Part shown: in pieces, positions 44,060 through 55,551 of the stretch | Layout of the letters: every line of letters begins with the position of its first letter | Position numbering within the stretch: position 1 is the stretch's first letter | Origin: Adiantum capillus-veneris | Lineage: Eukaryota > Streptophyta > Polypodiopsida > Polypodiales > Pteridaceae | Length of the DNA: 64,000 nt | Direction: 5' to 3' | NCBI GenBank assembly: GCA_014529385.2 | Contig: CM043965.1 | Location: forward strand, 13,970,412 to 14,034,411 | Translations under genes and position numbers: made by a program | Notes under the pieces: generated by a model | The model's input: only the letters and a program-made list of their open reading frames with translations | What the model was told of the DNA's origin: nothing | Databases searched by the model: none

Positions 44060-46080
44060 AGGAGTCTACTAAGCCTCAAGAGAAAGATGGGCAAGCCGAC
44101 AAAGGGAAAGCCAAGGAAGCTGAGGACAGATATCCCTCTATGACTGATGTACCAAGCCCTAAGAAGACGGGAAAAATTGTGGAGGAGACCACAGTAGAGG
44201 TGGACACAGATGATTTGGAAAAGCCAGAGGCCGAGACCAAAGAAAAGAAGATAGATCCAGTTCAGCAAAAGAGAAATGATTATGAGGATCTGGTAGAGAT
44301 AGGATACACCGAAGAAGAGGCCCTTGAGGCAGTTTATGGGATCACCCTACAAAAACAAGACGAACGGAGAGGAACGGAGGAAAAAACAAAGAGTAAAAAA
44401 GAAAGTGAAGAGAAACTGGACGAACGGAAAGTACTAGAAGAGCCAAAGCCAGTGGAGGTGGTGGCAGAAAGAGCTTTAGAGTTGACAGATGATGATGAAA
44501 AAGACATGCACATGGTGCATGAACTGCTCAGCAAGATAAAAGAAAGGTCCAAGGCAAAGGAAGTAGAGATTGAGATAGCCAAACAAAGGGAAGCGGAGTT
44601 GCAGAGAAAATTAGAGAATGCTATGACTGAATCTGAAAGTCATAAAGCATCACTCTATGACGCGGAAAACGAGAGAGACGGCTTGATACTCCAGCTAGCC
44701 GAGGCTTCAAGAGAAGTGACAAGTGCACAGGAAGCAAGGGAGCGGCTAGAGGATGAGTTGGAGGCGGCCAAGGATGAGCTCATTGAGCTAAGGGAGAGAG
44801 TCGAGCTCCAAGAAAGAACAATCACTAGACTCAGGACTACCCCTAGAAGTAGCAGAGCAGGAACCGAACAAGAGGGAGCTATCATACCAGCTTTGGAAGA
44901 CCAGGTCCGAAGCTTACAAAGAGAGCTGAGATTAGAGCAAGTGCAAAGGTTGCACATTGCGGAGGGATCATTGGCCGCAGAGGAGAGGCTCACATTAGAA
45001 AATCAAACACTACGGACAGAGAATGAGGCCCTCCGCAAACAGCTCCAAGATCTACAAGAGCAACAAAGAAGAGAGACAGAGACACCACAAGAAGAATCAG
45101 GTGGAGCAGCCATAGAGCTACCAGAAACTGGAGAGGCAACCACAATTGAAGATCCAGCCCCAGCTCAAGAGGTGGCCTCGACTTCAAGAATCTCTGAAGA
45201 AGAAGAACAAAGGCTCCATGACCAAATAGAAAAGTCAGCAGACGAGAGTGCCAAGGCGGAAATGGAATGGGAGAGGAGACTCCTAATCTCCATTAGACTT
45301 CAGGGGCTAGACACAAAAGTGCTCCATGAACAGTGGATGCAACCCAGCCTGCCTTTCCCTTTGATGAAATTTGAAGTGCTAAAGACGAAAAAGAGAATAG
45401 AGGAGGAGCAGTATGTCGCTCTTTACGAAGGCGACATCACAAAGGAGGAAAAATCAAAGAAGATAGTAGATTCACAACCTAGATGGAGGAAATGTTGGCT
45501 GAACAAATACCCAGCCTACCTCATCTACTTGGTGGAGGCACCAAAGGAGATTCGGGAGGATGCAACCTTCTGCCCGGTGCCAAGAGTCAGAAACTGGAAA
45601 GAGCATGGCAGGATTGCAGAAAAGAAGCCAAATTGGCTTAATTATCCCAGGATGCCAGGACCAAAGGCAGGAGAGAGAATAGGTAAAGCCTACATGGTGA
45701 AAACCCTAACGGGCACCATCAAGCTCTTTACTGGCTCTCTTGACCTTTCGTGTCAGATGCTCAAGAAAATCTGCAGGACTCTCTTAGCTTGCATTGAAGT
45801 GTTCACGCCAGATAAAGCCACAACCTCGAGTCTACTATCGACGGCCGACACAGTGACTGATATGATGTACGATCTTTCATTGCAGCCTTCTCCAAAAGTG
45901 TTACACCTCCTATACCAAAGGATTATGTTTTTGCCTAGCTTCCACATGCAAACATTCGAAGAAGCTTTCTACACCGGCTTTTTCTCCCACGAAAGCAAAA
46001 TATTTGGCCCAACCTTGACCATCGGCAACCTACGATACGAATCACATTTGCAGATGCTCAAGACGATAGGACTTTATTGA
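44060..46080 (+). CDS. ORF4: coiled-coil protein with a conserved C-terminal domain
   Basis: The first ATG is at 44140 (646 residues) but the frame is open from 44023, so translation could also come by frameshift from ORF3. After a Lys/Glu-rich lead and a short conserved segment (GYTEEEALEAVYGI), residues ~127-317 form a long heptad-rich coiled coil (SLYDAENERDGLILQLAEAS and following). The last ~270 residues are a compact domain shared with element 2: WMQPSLPFPLMKFEVL, IVDSQPRWRKCWLNKYP, FCPVPRVRNWK, MVKTLTGTIKLFTGS, LYQRIMFLPSFHMQTFEEAF. No known family is recognised and no membrane segment stands out. It ends 37 bp before the 3' polypurine tract. Confidence 0.85.
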
Positions 46081-46117
46081 CCAAGCATAAAAGTCATGGT
46101 AGGGACGACATGAACGC

Positions 46118-46129
46118 GGAGGGGGGGAG
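46118..46129 (+). promoter_or_regulatory. 3' polypurine tract of element 1
   Basis: GGAGGGGGGGAG abuts the 3' LTR. The same 12-mer is found next to the 3' LTR of element 2 and, exactly, in the internal tract at 40031-40042. Confidence 0.93.
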
Positions 46130-47064
46130 TGTTGAGCCAGCAGAGGATCACACCCACATTTTTGCTCACACTCATCATTTTGTAACCATTGATTGTAATA
46201 AATGTCTTTCCGACATTAATTTTGATTTGAGCCATTCATTAAGTAACGGGACTCAATTGAGTTTCCAGCTTGTAATCCCGAAGTAATTTCACTTGCTGAT
46301 GTAATTAGTTAGAGATGTTCTCACCTCCAAGGCTGAGGTATATAAGCCAAAGTTTTTGTAACCTAGGGGGGAGATTATTAATCAAAGTGGGTTTTTGAGC
46401 GCCGTGACTGTGTCTGAGAGAGAGTGAGAGAGAGAGAGTCTTATCTACTTGCTACGCGAGCTACGGAGCCGCCATTGGAGAAGCGACACCACCATTGTGT
46501 TAGCAACGGCGAGAGCTACGCACAGATACCAAGAGTGCGCGCTATCGGCTTCTATGTGTGGTAAGTTCCTACGAGCTTCGGTGTGAGTTTTCTTCCAACT
46601 CGTGTGTTGGAATGGAGCGTGCATCATATCTATAGAACCACAACGAGTAGAGCTACACATTAGTACCATCGGGGTCAAGTTTCGATCACCTGTATTTTTC
46701 GGCCTGTCTTCATACGCGTTTTCCGCACGGAGTGGTTATAGGTTGATTTTGCAGTTCAAGTCTTTAGGGTGTTGTTCTTACCTAGTGTATAGACTTCCCC
46801 TTGAGTTTGGGATCGATTCAATGATTCTAGATCTTGTTTCGTATAGCATTCGTTCGTAGTACGGATTTCAGTCACTTGCGTATTTTAGAACTTAGATTTG
46901 ATTTCCTTAGTAGTGATTGTCATTAGAAGGTCGAGTAGGTGATTTGACACCCACCTAGTTGTTTCCATGCGCTTGCGGGTCAAGCTCCGTCCTCGTCTGA
47001 CAAATTCTGTTGTTGGTTGAGTTCTCGCTATTTAGCTTCCGCTAGCGGCGTAACCGCCTTAACA
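46130..47064 (+). repeat. 3' LTR of element 1
   Basis: It is 935 bp, matching 27871-28805 with 13 substitutions by eye (11 transitions, 2 transversions) and no length change. Confidence 0.97.
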
Positions 47065-47979
47065 TTGACATGATTTATCAATTACTACCTTTGCCAAGAA
47101 ATTGGAAAAAATCACCAATTTGCTAAAAACATAATGGATAAGGGCTCAAGATTTTCTCCAACCAAGCCTCTTGTTCCATTCATGCCTTAATATTTTACAT
47201 GTGATTAATTTTAGATAGGGAGAAGAATGCACTAAACAATGGAAAATATCACCAGAAGTTGAATTAGAGAAGTGGATGTCCATGTGACCTGTCACCATCA
47301 CCACAAATAAAAGCATGAGGATGTTAGTATATGTTGGTGGAAGACAGGTGTCTTAAGAAATCCACACTTGTTATCGATGTCACCCTAATGCAAAAAGAAC
47401 TCTAAGTGATAAATGACCTGAGAGGAGGAGTCCATGAGGTGAGAGTGTTGTGGTAGTACCCTCAAAAAAATCCTAGCATGTCCCTTCTTTTTCTCTGTCC
47501 TTTCCTTCTTTTCCTTTATAGAGAGGAGTCCTCTCCTACCTTGCTTTTCCAAGAAGTGGTCTAGTTAGGTTGTTTAAGAGTGGTGGGGTCCCCTTTTGGG
47601 AGTGGGAGATAGTCTTGGAGTCCAACGGTTCTAGTTGGTTAGAGAGGGGGGTCGTTTGGTTCAAAAAATAATCCCTTGCTCCAAGAATACTCACGACTAC
47701 CCTTATGCAACCCTTTTCATTTTTTAAAAAATGGGTTCTATGGGGGTCCTTTTAATAAATTTAGAGGACTAAGGCTAGAAAGTGTTTGGGACAGAGAGCG
47801 AGAGAGAGGCCCTCCACCACCCACTCTAGGTATTGCGTAAGATTATCCCTAGAATATGGGGGGCACTAGGCCCCCCATAGGGGTCCTAGTGCCCTCCAAT
47901 TTCCAAAGCTTGCAGTATTTTGTTTGGATCACAAGTAAGTGGGGAGGCTACGCAATTTTGAAGGTATCCTCTCACTAAT
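47065..47979. other. No gene seen
   Basis: Unique-looking sequence with G- and T-rich stretches and short repeats of the phrase CCCCCATAGGGGTCCTAG type near 47870. It separates element 1 from the RT relic. Confidence 0.4.
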
Positions 47980-49460
47980 CTCCATAGTTTGGCACGTTCA
48001 AATCCATTAAGGCAGAAGGCTTGAATTAATTGCTTGTTATCAATAAAGGCATCATTTGGATGAGTGTTGCAGTATAGATGGGTTTTAGTGGAGATATGAT
48101 TACTTTATACGTCCAGTCTGATGGTCAATTGCTAGACCGTTTTATGAATTTGATAAGCGGATATGGTATATCGTCTTTTTTTGTGAGTCTTTTGATGAGT
48201 AGACCATTGTCTATGGAAAGACTGAGATTGAGAAATTTGGTTGAGTCTTTTTTCTCATGCTCTTTTTCTAGACAATCTGGATAGATTTTATGGTGATCCA
48301 TAAATAGAGTTGGATCTGATGAGTTTATCAAGAGGACGTCATCAAAGTATCTGAAAGGAGTACCCAACTTGCTGAGGATTGATGGGGCATTGGAGTCTCT
48401 TAGTGTTTGTTCTATGAACTCATATTCAAGGGAGTGAAGATATAAGTTACACCAAAGTGGAGAGCATGCGAGTCCCATTGGGATATCATTAATTGTCTCG
48501 TACACCGTTCCCGGGCATTGAATGAACATGTTTGAGATTAGCGAGGTGTTTAGGGATATGACCTCATCCATAGTAAAGGAGAGCCCATATTTATATGCGT
48601 GAGGGGGCCATGTACCTTGGATGCATTGGGTTGGAAAATTATAAATGAGATGAACTTTTCAAGGACCGATGTGAAGGTATGCTTGATTAGTCGTGAGAGG
48701 TGTGCAATTAGCCCATTGATCCCTTGGTGAGGGAAGTTTTTATAACATTTCTTAATATCCCCGGTGAAGAGAGACTTGGTATTTTTTGGGAGGTTCAAAA
48801 TGCATTCATATACGATTCAACAATCCACCAGGCTTGGATGTGGATGTTATGGCATAATAGTGCTTTTTGGTTGAGTTGCCATGCTCTGGTTTTAAGGATC
48901 GGATTGCATGTCTTAAGGAGACGAGATTTCGGAGTAGCAACAAGATGCACCACAAGTTATCCACCTCAAGACATTTTTGTGGCTTTTGTATATCGTGGTG
49001 ATTTAAGGGAGTGAGCAATGTGAAGGTTGTGTTATTGGGCTGAGGTGTGTCAAGATTGAGGAGATGGTTTGCTCTACACTCATCTCGCATGTTTGGAAAT
49101 ATTTTCCATCAAGTCTCTTCCTTGCTTCTTTGGTGATGAAGTGTTTGCAAATTATTATAGGGTGGTTTGCTGCTTTATCTAAGCATGTGATAAAGAAATT
49201 TTGCTTGACTTCATCTATCTCTGCATTGTGATCAGGGTAGGTATGGTGTTGTCTTTTGATTGGCAAAAATCTATGGCAATATTTGGGAGAATAGTGTATG
49301 AGCTTGATTGTTTGTAACATGTGAGGATAATCATACACACTGATTCTTAATTAGGTGATCAAACACTTGGTGAAGTTCATTCATGGCTTGTTCAAGATTA
49401 GGAGGTTTTGATGGTATATGTCTGAAACCCTGTTTGCATATGGTAGAGAGAGGGTTACTC
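47980..49460 (-). pseudogene. Reverse transcriptase relic, probably Penelope-like
   Basis: Reading 5' to 3' on the minus strand, segments with frame changes give GFRHIPSKPPNLEQAMNELH, ITCLDKAANHPIIICKHF, SLFTGDIKKCYKNFPHQGI, IPMGLACSPLWCNLYLHSLE, GTPFRYFDDVLLINSS and a C-terminal stretch YPLIKFIKRSSN then KTHLYCNTHPNDAF. The DKA...I.CK lead-in, MGLACSP..CNLYL and RYFDD catalytic box belong to an RT unlike copia, gypsy or LINE types. They recall Penelope-like RTs, an inference from memory of motifs. No endonuclease domain was identified. The copy is broken. Confidence 0.55.
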
Positions 49461-50790
49461 ATGAATATTTCTAAGTTAGTAGAGAGGATATGTCCTCAAA
49501 TGCCATCTACTTCGTGAGGGTAGTGTCTTAAGCATTGGCAACCATGTTTATCTTGCAAAGTGAATACTTCTCTAGCATTACAAATCGTGAGCTTTAGGGG
49601 TGGGTCAAATGACTAGCTAAGCATGCATTCTCCCCAAAGGGGAGTAGTGATCACACTTAGACCAAAGAAGGAGAAGCTGAAAAAATGTTTCCAGTTTGGT
49701 AAATCTAGTAGGGGGTTTACAAAGCGGGTAGGGATGAAGATCCCTTTCATTTTTTCCTTTTTAGATAAATGCCAACGACCATGTGGGTCCCTAACAACCT
49801 GTCAGCCAAAAAGAAACTTAATTTAAAAAACAAGGTACATCATAGAAGAATAACTCAATCATATAGTAAAGATTTGGCAGTGTTTCCCACATTAGAGCTA
49901 AAGGCACGCCTATTCCTAGGTGTTGGGTTAGAGGCTTGAGTGGGGTTAGGAGGAAAAACCGGTGTGGCATGAGATGATTTGTTGCTACTAACACATGCAG
50001 TGGGTGAAGGGTGGTCACGCCTAGGAGAGGGTGTACAGGTGTAGGAGTGTGGGGGGGTCATGTAGCGTCCGCGATCGCGAGTGTGCCGATTGTGTTCACC
50101 TTGAACTCTCTTCCTCCCATCCATATGCTCATGTGCAGGTGCTATGGATTGCTTTATGAAGAGATCTACCTCATGTTGCATGTTTGTAGTTGAAGGCAAC
50201 TGATTGAACAACACTGAGAATCTGATGGCTTCCTTCAATTTCTCATGATAGAGCATGTGAATTAGCAAGGCCTTTAGAGCTTCCTATGCTTCCTTCGCCA
50301 GCAAGCTGAGAAAGAGTATTGTAGAGTTTTTGAGAGAAGAGATGGGAAAGAATGCCTGGAGATGGTGCATAATCATCCATAGGGCTTGATTGAACCAGAG
50401 GACATTGTTGTCCTTGCACTGGTCAGCCAACCATAGTATCTCGCAGCCACATTTTAAGAATGGTCTGTGGATATTCTAGACCTGTGTCGTGTAGTTGGTA
50501 TCATGAACAGTAGTCAAAATGACTCCTTTAACCCCTATTACACAACCAAGGACTGCTCTGCACCTGTGGCTGTAAAAAATTGACATGCTAAAAGGTGCCG
50601 CAATTTTTCCACAATGTTTGAGGTCTGCATCAGTCTGATCCAACTAGCCTGCTTGTCACTGTTGTTCAGTAGTGTTAGAACCAAGCCCTCACTAAAAGGA
50701 GCAAGCACAGTAAAATTTCCCAATGACCAGGGCTTATGGTGAGCCTCAATAAGTATTAATTCAAGTAACTTGCATGTTATGTATGGGTCT
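49461..50790 (-). pseudogene. Minus-strand coding remnants upstream of the RT relic
   Basis: Segments at 50723-50538 and 50268-49855 read as protein-like: NFTVLAPFSEGLVLTLLNNS, MQTSNIVEKLRHLLACQFF and LYHEKLKEAIRFSVLFNQL, then a Pro/Arg/Ser-rich tail. They have the same orientation as the RT and may be its N-terminal part or a separate decayed gene. No family is recognised. Confidence 0.35.
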
Positions 50791-50866
50791 GTGTAAGACT
50801 CAAATGGCTTCTAGGTGAAGGTGGGTTGTGGGCGGGGGAGGCATGGAGAAATAGAGAGAGAGGCAT

Positions 50867-50973
<107 letters not shown>

Positions 50974-51235
50974 AGGTTGGGGGGGAGAGAGAGAGAGAGG
51001 TCATCCAGGGGGGAGACGTGGAGAGAGAGAGAGAGAGGGGAGGAGGTGGGTGTTTGGGAGAGGAGAATGAACACAATGTTGTTTGAAAATAATTTAATAA
51101 GGATTTAAAAAAATTATCAAATAATAATAATAAGTACGAGGAATTATATAAAGTATTCTCAGGTCTTCTAAACACATTTAAAGACTTTCACTCTCATTTT
51201 TTCAATCTAATTTTTATTTTTTCAATTCTACTATC

Positions 51236-51835
51236 ATGTCGTGCACTATAGTCTTCCCTTCTTTCGAAAGAGATTTTCTCTTTACCAATGGGAATATTAT
51301 TTTTGGGGTTAGTAGATATCTGCAAGGGCATGTTGCGCTGCAAACATTTGGTGCTCTACATGCCACTGTCATTGTTGGGAGTGAAGAGTTGACAGTGCCA
51401 CTAGAGAAAACAAGCAATCACTTATGAGAGGAGTTTTATGTTGTGGACTAATCTCTCTCAACAAAGTTCAAGGTGTTAGTGGAAGATGACAAAGTCTCAA
51501 ATTTGAGTGGCATGGCTGCTCCTTTGGTGGATGTTTCCTACATAGGCCTTACCAGTCCAAGCATGGAACAACTCTATGGGGAGCAAGCATTGAAAAACTC
51601 TAATGAGGTAAGGAGAACGAATAGTATTTTGTCATCTTTTAACACAATGACGAAGCCCAACACCTTGACGAAGCTTCTTTCAAAGATGGTGGAAACCAAA
51701 CAAGTGTCAAAAATTCCAAAGGTTTACAATGGTAACATGGTGTTTGAGTTTTCATTGACTTTTGGAAAGGTTCATCCAAATTTGGATGCTATGGAACATA
51801 AGTATGATTAACACCATTGGACCAAACCGTAAACC
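51236..51835 (+). pseudogene. Decayed gene, exon copy A, unrecognised
   Basis: Frames give MSCTIVFPSFERDFLFTNG, then ALHATVIVGSEELTVPLEKT and KMVETKQVSKIPKVYNGNMV. A TGA near 51425 and a TAA near 51450 interrupt. From 51322 on, the sequence is repeated at 52351-52858. It probably forms the 5' part of the gene continuing to 54123. Confidence 0.45.
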
Positions 51836-52156
51836 ACGTGGGCTCCCACATGGGATTGTGGTCAAATAGAAAGATGGGGGGGGGGAGGCAACAGGGGCTC
51901 CTAGTGTTGTCCGTGCGGGACTCCGTAGCTGTTGGCAGCTATGTGGATTGCGGGTCACCCGCACTCCATGTGGCACACCATGTGGATCCCCCCGCAATCC
52001 GCGTGGTGGTCCACGTGGTGTGCCACATGGATTGCAAGCAACCCGCAGTTCACGTGGCACACCACGTGGTCGTCGCCAACCACGAGGTCCTGCGAGGGTG
52101 GGGAGAGAGAGAGAGGGGGGGGGGGTCCCACGAGGGGAGATAGGGGGGTGGTTCCC

Positions 52157-52193
<37 letters not shown>

Positions 52194-52203
52194 GAGCGAG
52201 GGA

Positions 52204-52264
<61 letters not shown>

Positions 52265-52270
52265 TTTGTT

Positions 52271-52339
<69 letters not shown>

Positions 52340-52350
52340 GTGGGGGGGAG
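51836..52350. repeat. Microsatellite and CACGTGG composite cluster
   Basis: The order is a 10-G run (51876-51885), a CACGTGG/CCACATGG-rich block (51945-52080), G and (GA)n runs (to 52191), (TA)n at 52207-52262 and (GA)n at 52272-52336. It lies precisely between the two exon copies. The first three parts repeat the arrangement at 27553-27862. Confidence 0.85.
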
Positions 52351-52930
52351 GCAAGAGCATGTTGCGTTGCAAACATTTAGTGCTCTACATGCCATTCTCT
52401 TGTTGGGAGTGAAGAGTTGACAATGCCACTAGAGAAAACAAGCAATCACTTAGGAGAGGAGTTTTATGTTGTGGATGAATCTCTCTCTGCAAAGTTCCTA
52501 GTGCTAGTCGAAGATGACATAACCTCAAATTCGAGTGGCATGGTTGCTCCTTTGGTGGAAGTTCCCTACATAGACCTTACTAGTCCAAGCATAAAACAAC
52601 TCTATGGGGAGCAAGCGTTGCAAAACTCTATTGAGATAAGTAGAAATAGTATTTTGATATTTTTAACCGCAATGACGAAAGCCCAACACCTTGACGAAGC
52701 TTCTTCCAAAGATGGTGGAAACCAAACAAGTGTCAAAAATTCCAAAGGTGTACAATGGTGACATGGTGTTTGAGTTTCCACCAACCTTAGGAAAGGTTCA
52801 TCCAATGGATACTATGGAATATAAGTATGATCCACACCACTGGACCAAACCGCAAACCTCGAATATTGCATTTCCTAGAGTGTGTTGCAAAAGTCATTGT
52901 GTAGGTGCCATGAAAGTTGTCCCAAATTGA
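52351..52930 (+). pseudogene. Decayed gene, exon copy B
   Basis: It parallels copy A: LEKTSNHLGEEFYVVDESLS, QLYGEQALQNSIEISRN, then in another frame KMVETKQVSKIPKVYNGDMV and YDPHHWTKPQTSNIAFPRVC. It is less damaged at the 5' end than copy A but has a frame change near 52690. Confidence 0.45.
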
Positions 52931-54123
52931 TTAATTTTAGGAAGTCAAACACAATGCATTTCAATGGCAGGATGCTAAAATTACCTTTTATGGACGATTC
53001 TTGTGATTGACTTGGAGGCAAGCTTACTTGCCACTATTGCGGACATCCACCCATTTGTTTTCGTACATGTGATTGCTTCGTATATTATGTCATGCCAATG
53101 CATGAAAGCATGAGCATATTGATGGTACATCAAGGAACTCACCAGCATGACATGAGGGATGGTACGACCAAAAGGGCTCACCTATAAAACCAAAGAAATG
53201 GTTGCACAAGTTCTCAATATAGATGGACATGTAGGTGCACAAAAGGTACAAATGTGTGTGGCAAAGGAAATTGTGCCAACAACGCTGGTGCAAGAGGGGG
53301 GCTCTAGCCATGTACTTAGCGAGCAAGAATTTCTAAATGTTGCTGAAGCAATGGGTCCCTCAGTGGAGGACAATTGGGGAAGATGATTACTTGTTTCTCT
53401 TGTTTGTGCATATTATGCATAGTAACTAGATTCTTTAATACAGGTTTTGTAGGTCCATGGCAGCAACAAGAAGAGGTCCAACAAAGGAGAGCTTCGGTGC
53501 CTTGCTGCAACTAAAAAGGGATTGCACATATGATTTTTTTCACAGAAGTAGGTTTCTTGGGCAAGGAGCAGAAGCGGAGCGGTGCTTTGTGTTCAAAATG
53601 TCTACGATTGGCCCTGCATCTCGATTGGATTTGGTAAATTGAATGCAACAAAGTGGACCTAGAGATCTTTTGCACGCTTGGGTGCAATTTGATCACACTC
53701 ACCGAGTGGAACATTGGGTGGCCATGGCATGCCATGTTTACAATCCAAGGTTCGCTTCTTTAGGAGCATATTTCTCAAGTTTGGCATATTTCAAGAAACG
53801 ACCAACAATATGTATACTAATATGAATGTCTTACATTATAGCATGTAAGATCTCCTCACTATTGCAACTTTTAAGATAAAAGAGAAAGACATGGAAGCAC
53901 AAATTCTTTTCTAGCACTACATGAATGAAGTTATGAAGGGGTATGGATGTGAGAGAGTAGTTTCCACGGATTCATGGCCAACGAAGCTCAATCCAATTAG
54001 AATGGAGTCCACACCGTGTTCAATGGCGAGAAAGACAATGTTCTACAACATCGAGAGCGATCTTGTTTTTTCATTGGAAACAAAGCATGGTGGCACACAC
54101 AATGTTAGCCCTCATGGACTGTA
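52931..54123 (+). pseudogene. Decayed transposase-like gene, C-terminal part
   Basis: It continues the preceding exons. Segments include MLKLPFMDDSCD, CHYCGHPPICFRTCDC, YYVMPMHESMSILMVHQGTH followed by QHDMRDG (a Cys/His-rich, probably zinc-binding region), MVAQVLNIDGHVGAQKVQMC, DFFHRSRFLGQGAEAERCFV, LLHAWVQFDHTHRVEHWVAM, and MEAQILF-stop-HYMNEVMKGYGCE, where TAG replaces a probable tryptophan codon. The layout of a Cys/His module followed by a possible catalytic region with D and H/W-rich segments suggests a DNA-transposon protein, but I cannot name the superfamily. Confidence 0.45.
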
Positions 54124-55551
54124 GACACCAGAATATTTTTACATTTTGTACCAAAACTGGGGTAACTTGAGAATTTGCACGGGCATGTTAGGTGCATTAG
54201 CATGTTTATGATTGCCATAATGGATGCATTAGTGTTAATGTTTGTTAGTTTTTATGATTGCTTTCTGACAAGTTTTTACCTAAAGTAGTTAATTATTTGA
54301 TGAATGGAGTCAATTTTAGAGAACTTACTGATAGCTACCTTAACAACTCTAAATTCAAGCTATGACCATTAGGTATCTCAGTTTGTGCTGAATAGGAAAT
54401 TATCAATTCTAAATGAGTCCCTAGCCTAAGTTTAGCTAACTAAATGATCAGATACTAGCTACACTTTGAGCTTGGTCCGAAAGAAACTCAAAAAATTTCA
54501 TAGATATTAGTGACTGCAATGGGGTTGCGAGCTCAAGATTAGTCGGATTGGATTATTTAAAATTTCTTATTGTTGCTTTATGATGTAAACAAATTCTTCT
54601 TTTATGATCGATTTGGTAGGATAGATGAGTCACCCGATGCCTAGTCCAAGTGAAAGTGCAGTAGTGAAGTCTTGAATCCAGTCATAGCCGAAGTAGATCT
54701 TCGGGGTCTTGTGAGTTTGCCCTAACTTGTGTCAATGCATGTTAGTCGGTTGAGACTGTAAAATCCCAGTTAGATTTTGAGCTTGCCTTTGAAGAAACGG
54801 GAAGTTTATACACGCTTTAGTCTAATTATCGGTAAAAGTTTCAAATTTTGACTTAGAGTTGCGAGATGAGTGGCTGCTCAATGTGGCTGAGAAGGAGTCA
54901 AGTAGAGAGAGAAATCCTTGCCAAGCTCGAGAGCAGGAGAGAGTGATAGTAGAGAGAGAATATGGGAGCACAAGAGAGGTGCATGTATGCTCCTGTAGTA
55001 TGTGTGTGAGAATTAGTTAGAGAGATATAGAGAGAGAGGGTGCTATGGGAGCATGGTCTTAATTATTAATTTTTTTTTTGTTTTGGTTGCATTTAGCTGG
55101 CATTCTGAACTGCCATGCTAGCCTGGAGGAGAGCGGGGTGGCGTGCTTGATCAGTAGGGCATGATCAGGGTCACCAACAGGAGTTGCGAGGGGGAGAACC
55201 AGAGAATGCGAGTGAGGAGGAGGAGGGAGCCCAAGTGGGCAACCCTTTGTGTGTGTACTCCTTGCGGAGACGAAGGAAATGGTGTAGACGAGGGTAGTCA
55301 GAGGGACGAGAGAGGGTTGCCATGAGAGGCCGCAAGCAGTTGAGTGCAGGGTTGCGAGCATGAGCAGTGGGAGAGGAGAGATGCCGCAAAGAGTCGAGAG
55401 CAGGAAGGTTATGCGCTAGAGAGAGGAGTATTTCCTGCTAGCGTTTGTGTATAGAGGAAGAGCAGGTCGATAAGTGTGTGTGGGTCCTGCATGTGTGTGT
55501 GTGTGTGTGTGTGATATGAAGTCGTCAGGGCATCGGAAGAGAGAGAGAGAG
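54124..55551. other. No gene seen; purine-rich repeats
   Basis: AT-rich sequence up to ~54850, then GAGAGA-rich sequence with a (GT)n tract at 55493-55513 and a GA tract (55539-55551) that directly abuts the LTR of element 2. Short ORFs on the minus strand at 55059-55389 have no features. Confidence 0.4.

Larger units (their letters stand above)
27871..47064 (+). mobile_element. Element 1: 19.2 kb Ty3/gypsy retrotransposon with extra ORFs
   Basis: The order is a 935 bp LTR, tRNA-Asp primer-binding site, 1.6 kb leader, gag, protease, RT, RNase H, duplicated H2C2 unit, integrase, second retropepsin, Trp-rich basic tail, internal polypurine tract, 2.8 kb spacer, ORF3, ORF4, 3' polypurine tract and LTR. 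The flanks GTGAC and TTGAC are a probable 5 bp target-site duplication with one mismatch. The LTRs differ at 13 of 935 sites by eye (about 1.4%, mostly transitions), so it inserted fairly recently. No chromodomain is visible after the integrase. With the tRNA-Asp primer this points to a non-chromovirus lineage near Athila/Tat, by inference. Nonsense codons and a frameshift make this copy defective for autonomous movement. Confidence 0.95.

Noticed and set aside
42806-46080. ORF3/ORF4 as an envelope gene
   Set aside because: No signal peptide, no convincing membrane span and no cleavage site; ORF4 is a coiled-coil protein with a soluble-looking C-terminal domain.
51752-52376. 206-residue and other ORFs with Leu-Ser, Ile-Tyr and Pro-rich runs
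   Set aside because: They read through (GA)n, (TA)n and G tracts; no conserved segment.
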